A stretch of 64,000 bases of DNA, from NCBI GenBank assembly GCA_025917655.1, contig CP084620.1:558001-622000 (forward strand), read 5' to 3'. The notes below the pieces were generated by a model. The model was not told the DNA's origin and did not search any database. It worked only from the letters and a program-made list of their open reading frames with translations. The translations under genes and the position numbers were made by a program. This DNA is from Chlorella sorokiniana (lineage: Eukaryota; Chlorophyta; Trebouxiophyceae; Chlorellales; Chlorellaceae). Shown piece by piece: positions 58,601 through 64,000 of this stretch (its first letter is position 1; each line of letters opens with the position of its first letter).

Positions 58601-59254
58601 TGGAAGCTGAGCGCCACCGATCTGTGTGAGGTGGCGCGCAACAGCGTGCTGCACTCGGGCTTCCCTCACCAGGTGGGTCGCGCACGCCCAGCTGGCCGCT
58701 GCCTCCACCGCCTGCTCTCCCACAGAGGCGGTTGCAGCTGGAGGGCCCCGGTTGCCGCCTCCGCCGCACGCAGCAGCCAGCTGGGGGCATGGCTGTGACG
58801 CTGCAGGGGGGTGGCTGACCGCGATGTCCCTTTCACATGCCCTTTCTCCTTCATGCTGCAGGTGAAGATGCACTGGGTGCACACCGAGTACTGGCGGCTG
58901 GGCCCCGAGGGAAACGACATCCAGAAGACAAATGTGCCCGCCCTGCGCATGCGCTTCAGGTGCGGCTGAAGATAGGGGTGCAGGGGGAAGGGGGCCTGGC
59001 AGGGTGGGGGCATGAGGGCATCGGGATAAGGAGCAGCCGTGGAGGGGCTAAGGAGGCTGGAGGCCTCCAAGGCCACACTTTGGGAGGAGTGGCTGCCAGC
59101 CACCTGCCTGACCCTCCCTGGTCCCTCGTCCCGCTCTGCCTGCGCTGGCTGCAGGAAGGACTGCCACCAGGAGGAAACGGGGCTGCTGATGAGCGGCGCA
59201 GCCAATCACGCGGCCCGCCTGCGAGCCAAGGAGATGCACAGCATAGCGGAGTAG
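52661..59254 (+). CDS. AMPD: AMP deaminase
   Basis: Hydrolyses AMP to IMP and ammonia. Starts MSQQTAPP, and after one missing base in a CCCC run (52682-52685) continues [20 protein letters not shown] as an N-terminal membrane segment, as in plant AMPD (FAC1). A His/Gly/Pro-rich regulatory region follows. The catalytic barrel is complete: [20 protein letters not shown] (zinc HxH), [120 protein letters not shown] and [20 protein letters not shown]. It ends AKEMHSIAE with TAG at 59252-59254. About 18 exons with short introns. The barrel is cleaner in frame than the N-terminal region, where slips occur near 53430 and 53870. Role in adenylate balance comes from the family. Confidence 0.96.
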
Positions 59255-60487
59255 CGCACTGGCGGCAGAGAAGGCAGCGGCCTCCACGCAAGGCGCCAGC
59301 CGATGGGTGCTGCCTTCACACAGCTGTGCTCGTCGACATCGTTTGTACTTTACACCTCGCTACCCCGATCCCTCTGCTTCCTACTTGTATTCCACACTGC
59401 CCCCACATTCTTTTGCACCTCCGTGGCAACGTTTTGCAGCAGCGCGCGTTGCAACCAGCAGGGCTGACGTGCGCCCTTTGAGGCTTGCTGCCCACTTCTC
59501 TTCATCTAAAAGTTTTGCAGCTTCGTCCTAGTTATATGAACGACTCGTCTATGTGCCCACTCGAGCAAACGTGGCAGTCATGGACCACTGCAGCAGTGGC
59601 GCAGCCTCCACTTATCTCGTTCCCCACGCTGTGCTGCTGCCACCTGTGTGCCAGCCTGGCAGGAGGGGGCTCCGGCAGGCAGCGGTGCGGTGGCTGGCGG
59701 GCCGTGCAAAACTGCGGCACTGCCTGCTTGCATGCCGACTTGCGAGCGGGACATTGCCTTGTGTGCACAGCACTGACAAGGGGCGGCTGGCGCAAAGGAA
59801 CAACCGCACTGCTGCACATGTTCGTCAAAAATTCTGTCTTCTGTACACTTTCCAACTCAACTCACACTTGCACTCGGTGCACAGCTGCTCAACAACTTGT
59901 GCTGTTACAGTCAGAAGCGTAATACCCGGAACAACGGTGATGCGAAAACCAACAGCCGTCCTGTGCAGCAGGGCCAGCTGCGGCAGGGTGTCGATAATGG
60001 GGGCTTGCAGCAGCACCGCAACGAAATGTCGACAGCTGGATGAGGAGGATGCATTCAAATGGGGTGCGAAAGCACACAAAGTTACTGCGAAATGCGTTTT
60101 CAGAAAGGGTGCACTGGGTGCCTGGCGCACAGAGCAAGGCTAGTGCGACAGCACTGCCTGCTCAAAACGGGTGCAAGTTGCAATTGTACAACAAGAAGCA
60201 AAAGCTGCGAGTCAGCAGCGACAAGGGCAAAATGGACATTGAAAACGGCAGTCGGCAGCAGGGTCATCGTATCACATGTGGCAAGGAAAACTGCAGACAG
60301 GAGCAGACAAAACCAGAAAAAAACAGGAACGTGCACAACGTTGTGCAACAGTATCAACCGACGGTGACAGAAGTATAAGGGGCAGGGGCGGAGGGGTCCG
60401 AGCATGGCGGCATGGAAGGGCTGTGCTTTAAAGTTGAGAAGCTGTATGCAGGGGTGGGCGCATCACGGATGTGCATCACACGACCCG
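59255..60487. other. Convergent 3' region after AMP deaminase
   Basis: 1.2 kb between facing stops, less GC-rich than the rest, with A-rich plus-strand stretches at 60180-60340. No protein-like frame was found. Probably 3' UTRs of AMP deaminase and of the next minus-strand gene. Confidence 0.45.
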
Positions 60488-61096
60488 TCAGCAGCGCTCC
60501 ATGCCCCTGTGGGATGCCTCTTCCTCTGGATCTGCACGCAGCGCAACATCCAGGGCAGCAGCGTGCTCTAAAACCGCACGCACATGACAAGGCGGCGTTG
60601 CGTCAGGGCTGAGCAAGCAGCGAGACTGCGGCAGGCAGTAATCCGTGCAGCGTGCTCACCCGTGTCCTGAGCGAGAGCCATCTCCAGGTTGTACACGGTG
60701 CTGTAAAAGGTGTCCACCCGCTCCGCGTCCACACCAAAGACCAGCAGGCATTGCTGCCGCTCGTCGCCGAAGAGGCCGGTGCACGCCTCCATGGCATCCC
60801 TAAAAGCCAAGCATCAGGAAAGGGTTTGTGGACTGTAATGATCGTATCTCAATGGTGTAGGCAATCCATGGACCGCCTCATTCCACCGTGCAGTCGAGCA
60901 AAGCGCGCCTAAAAACCAGGGCGGCAGGCAGCTTCCGGTGTGCCGCCGTCGGGAGGCGCAAACCCGTATGTACGCACCTCGCGTCAAACACGGTGAGAGG
61001 GTTCTCGCTTGGCGGGATGTATGGCGCCGCAAAGAGCGAGGAAAACTTGTCAGGCAAGGACGCAGTCTCGCCGTGCTGTTCGCCCCACGAGGGCAC
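60488..61096 (-). CDS. Unrecognised conserved-looking protein, 3' exons only
   Basis: Three exons fit together with exact splice phase: 61096-60978, 60799-60660 and 60567-60488. They encode VPSWGEQHGETASLPDKFSS, LFAAPYIPPSENPLTVFDAR, DAMEACTGLFGDERQQCLLV, FGVDAERVDTFYSTVYNLEM, ALAQDTEHAAALDVALRADP and EEEASHRGMERC, then TGA. Clean GT-AG borders (GCGAG|GTGCGT, TTTTAG|GGATGC, ACGG|GTGAGC, TTTAG|AGCACG) make this a real gene. The 5' exons, probably upstream at 61.1-62 kb, were not resolved. I do not recognise the family. The last part is acidic and probably helical. Confidence 0.55.
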
Positions 61097-61139
61097 CTGC
61101 GGGGTCCAAGCCGCACTGGTTACACATCTGCCGGACTGG

Positions 61140-62500
61140 GAGGCCTGTCGACGGGTGTTAGGGGTATGCAGCCGGTGCAGGGTCAGACCGCTGCGAAAAT
61201 GGAGGGCAGAGCAAGGCATCTAGGGCGATCAACGGCCTGTTACGTGTTGGGCACCAGTGTCGAGCTTGCTTCAAGACTGCCAGGGTTCCCTTTCAACCAA
61301 CACCATGGTCAGCGGGACAGAAAAGTACAAGCAGCAGCTCCTGCGTATCTTTTGCGCAGTGCAGCAAGATCGATCAAAACACCCAAGGAGGTGGTTGGAG
61401 CCTCACACAGCGGAACAGCCATCACGCCACGACACCCATCTGGCAATCAAGGTGAGTCAATGATCGCGGATGATAGCATGAACAAATGCTGGATTTCATA
61501 TCTGAGGCCCGCAGGGGTTGTATGATCAGGGCATGCTGAGCCGCCCCTTGCCACGAGCTGTCGGAACTGCGCTTCTCTCTGGCAGGGTTTGTACTTATTG
61601 CTTTACATGTGATTCGTGTCGTGTGTCACCTGCAGAGGGGAATTGACCGTCGAAAGCAACATGGGCATGGCAGGATGGGCCCTGGCTGCCGCTCGTGTGG
61701 CGGCACGGCACGCGGCACGGCAGCAGGCCTCGGCACTGCTCCCTGCAACCTGCCGTTCTGGACTGAGCCGTATTCCTGCAGGCAAGTGTGATGCTGTGTG
61801 CAACTGGGGATGCTTTGGGGCTACGCCAGCTGCCCATTCGCGCAGGGCAGCTGCCACCTGCCTGCCGGCAAAGCTGCCCAGCCGCCACTAGCCGCCGCCA
61901 GGTCAAGCGGCCAGTTGGCAACGGTCAACCGATTGACCATGAACCCAAACACCTTTATCTTGAGTAATAGTAGGGAGAGTCCAGCCGTGGCTCGCTTCTG
62001 CTACAGCTGCAGCTCGCTAGTGGGCCTCCCATCTTTCGCTTTGCTCTGCGAGTCGCAGCGTCTGCCGTGCATACTTGCGATCAGCAACAGTCGGAAGCTG
62101 GAACGCTGCTAGTGAGTGCCGCCGCTCGTCGCGCATTCCGCCGAAACGAAACCGCACTTGGGCAACGCTCTTTGGCACCGTCTAGTATCTTGCACGTGTT
62201 CCTTCGCCATATCCGAATGGAAGTGCGCCGCGATGGGGCTTGATGCCGTCGCCACGGTTGTTGCGCTGCAGCGACTCAACCTGCCGCTGCTCACCCCACC
62301 AACAAGCTGCGTTTCGCGTCTCAAGCAGCCCTGCTCCCAGGCCGTCGCTCCCTTCCTTTAGCGCGTATGCCTTTCTGCGCCTGCTTTCTCCCTCTGCACA
62401 TTGCCACGGTTCTGTTACTTTTCTTTGTCCAGCTGCACCGACGCTGCTGATGCCAGCCCCTGCATGCATCCCCAACCTGCAACTTGCAGGTGTGAGGGAG
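61140..62500. other. Unresolved region between the minus-strand gene and IDH
   Basis: It should hold the 5' exons of the unrecognised gene, both promoters, and perhaps an upstream IDH leader exon. A CTTGCAG acceptor-like word ends at 62489, just before the IDH start. A candidate minus-strand exon around 61860-61640 is Ala/Arg-rich and unproven. No RNA gene was recognised. Confidence 0.35.
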
Positions 62501-64000
62501 ATGTCGGCAGCGGCGGCGGCAGGCGGCAAGATCAAGGTGGAGAATCCGGTGGTGGATCTGGATGGCGATGAGATGACCAGGTGCGGGCGGCAAAGCCCTG
62601 GCTGGTGCATGAGGGCGATGTGCCGCCGGCTGGGCAATGCAGTACGGTGCCTGATTGCCCAGCATCGTGGCTGTGCGCCCCTGAACACCGGATGGGAGCT
62701 TTTGGTCGCGTGGTCTGAGCAGCCGCTGCTGCCCTGCGTATGTGCCGCTGCAGGGTCATCTGGACACAGATCAAGGAGAAGGTGTGCGCTCTGCTCCTGT
62801 CGCCCCTGCTGCCCCCCTCCTGTTCCAGCATCACCGGGGCACTTGCGCTCTCGATGGCAGCGACCCGCTCTGCTCTGTTGAAATACTGCAATAAGAAGCT
62901 GGCGTTGCACCTGCCGCCGCTGCGCACCACGCAGCTGAACCCTTTGGCACTGCCCCGCGTATGTGTCTGCTTCCCCTCAGCTCATCTTCCCATACGTGGA
63001 CCTCAAGATCGAGTATTACGACCTGGGCCTGCCCAACCGAGACGCCACCGACGACCAAGTCACCGTCGACGCCGCCAACGCAATCAAGGTGCGGCGGGTG
63101 TTTGCATATATGTGCCTTGCTTTGCTTGTGTTGTGGATGCCGATGTGGGCCTTGATGATGGTATAGGGTGATGGGTCGGGACAGAGCGGCAGTGGGAGCG
63201 AGGCGCGGCTTGGGCGGCCGGCCTCACCCTGGTTCTGCTGCTGAGCTCCCAGAGCGTGTCCTTGTTGCCGCTGCTGGAGGGGCGTGGCGGCGGTCGGCTT
63301 TTCCTGGGGAGGGCAGGCACCTGCCCGGAGCACGAGCTGCAGGCAACCTTGTTGCGGCGCTACACTACGCCCCTCTGCTGGCCAGTCCATGACGGCTCAG
63401 TCACCACCTCCTCACTCATCCCGCCCAGCTTGCCTGTCCCTGCCCCCGCAGAAGTTCAACGTGGGCATCAAGTGTGCCACCATCACCCCGACGAGGCCCG
63501 CGTCAAGGAGTTTGGGCTGAAGAAGATGTGGCGGTCGCCCAACGGCACCATCCGCAACATCCTCAATGGCACCGTCTTCCGGGAGCCGATCGTGATCGAC
63601 AACATCCCGCGCCTGGTGCCCGGCTGGAAGAAGCCCATCGTGGTTGGCAGGTGCGCCTGGCTGCTGCGAGGACAGGCTGCGGCAGGCTGGCAGCAGTCAG
63701 GGTGTCACAGGATGCGCAGGATGCCCGCTCTGCTGTAAGGGCCACCACCAATCTTGGCATAAGTGCTCTTTTGTCCTGGCGGCAAGGGCTGCCAGTTCGT
63801 CTTCCGCCCTTGCCGCCAGTGCATCACATCTTCCTCAATGCCTTCACGCCTGTCCTACTCCTTTTCGCATGCGCCAATGTCTCTTACTGTACCGCCTGCA
63901 GGCACGCGTTTGGCGACCAGTACCGCGCCACCGACATGGTGGTGCCGGGGCCCGGCAAGCTGGAGATGACCTACACCCCCGCGGACGGCGGCGCGCCACA
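62501..64000 (+). CDS. IDH: NADP-dependent isocitrate dehydrogenase, 3' truncated by the window edge
   Basis: Oxidative decarboxylation of isocitrate to 2-oxoglutarate with NADPH production. Eukaryotic NADP-IDH is recognised from [20 protein letters not shown], then [89 protein letters not shown], and [19 protein letters not shown]. The substrate serine region SPNGTIRN and the cofactor-side residues are intact. Exons 62501-62580, 62754-62781, 62981-63088, 63452-63650, and 63902 to the edge, all with exact phase. In the fourth exon the CCCC run at 63486-63489 is one base too short for the invariant [14 protein letters not shown]. The start is the first ATG before the conserved core; an upstream exon with an organelle leader is possible, so compartment is undecided. 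Confidence 0.95.

Noticed and set aside
61603-61921. Ala/Arg-rich minus-strand frame as 5' exon of the unrecognised gene
   Set aside because: Codon phase and splice sites could not be tied to the downstream exons; left unassigned.

Overview
This is nuclear DNA of a eukaryote, most probably a green alga of the Chlorella/Micractinium type (Trebouxiophyceae). It is very GC-rich, and its genes are cut by many short GT-AG introns with G|GTGCGT-like donors and CA-repeat-containing interiors. Three genes carry the green-algal polyadenylation word TGTAA shortly after the stop. The set of core genes (plant-type GAP-formin, Kip-related CDK inhibitor, plant-type AMP deaminase with an N-terminal membrane segment, plastid-type saccharopine-dehydrogenase-like protein) fits a chlorophyte. 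I saw no rRNA, tRNA, CRISPR array, transposon or viral element.

Layout, left to right: a coiled-coil protein entering from the left edge; an M48-metalloprotease-fold protein that has lost its zinc site; SmD1 (minus); a DUF155/RMD1 membrane protein; a KRP-type CDK inhibitor (minus); a saccharopine-dehydrogenase-like oxidoreductase (minus); small secreted protein A; a duplicated scrap of a formin 3' end; secreted paralogue B; a large RhoGAP-FH1-FH2 formin (minus, 10 kb); site-1 protease; a bacterial-type hexapeptide O-acetyltransferase (minus); an ankyrin-type protein; SEC62 (minus); an unusual NSF-N/Skp1-POZ/cytochrome b5 fusion; a protein with a VHL beta domain and hydrophobic C-terminus; a TPR-CS cochaperone-like protein (minus); AMP deaminase; an unrecognised gene (minus); and the 5' two-thirds or so of an NADP-isocitrate dehydrogenase running off the right edge. 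Genes mostly alternate in strand, so promoters are largely shared by divergent pairs and 3' ends converge, in one case with only 31 bp between stop codons.

Functionally the window is a housekeeping mix: splicing (SmD1), secretory and membrane-protein handling (SEC62, site-1 protease), nucleotide and carbon metabolism (AMP deaminase, IDH), cytoskeleton (formin), cell cycle (KRP). No operon-like co-function is visible.

A technical property dominates the reading. Nearly every gene, including the deeply conserved IDH, loses frame at single-base length differences in short homopolymers, almost always one base too few. I treat these as probable sequencing or assembly errors, so exon chains below deliberately cross such points. 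Exon boundaries given to the base were derived by matching splice sites and codon phase to the conserved protein. Those marked approximate were not.
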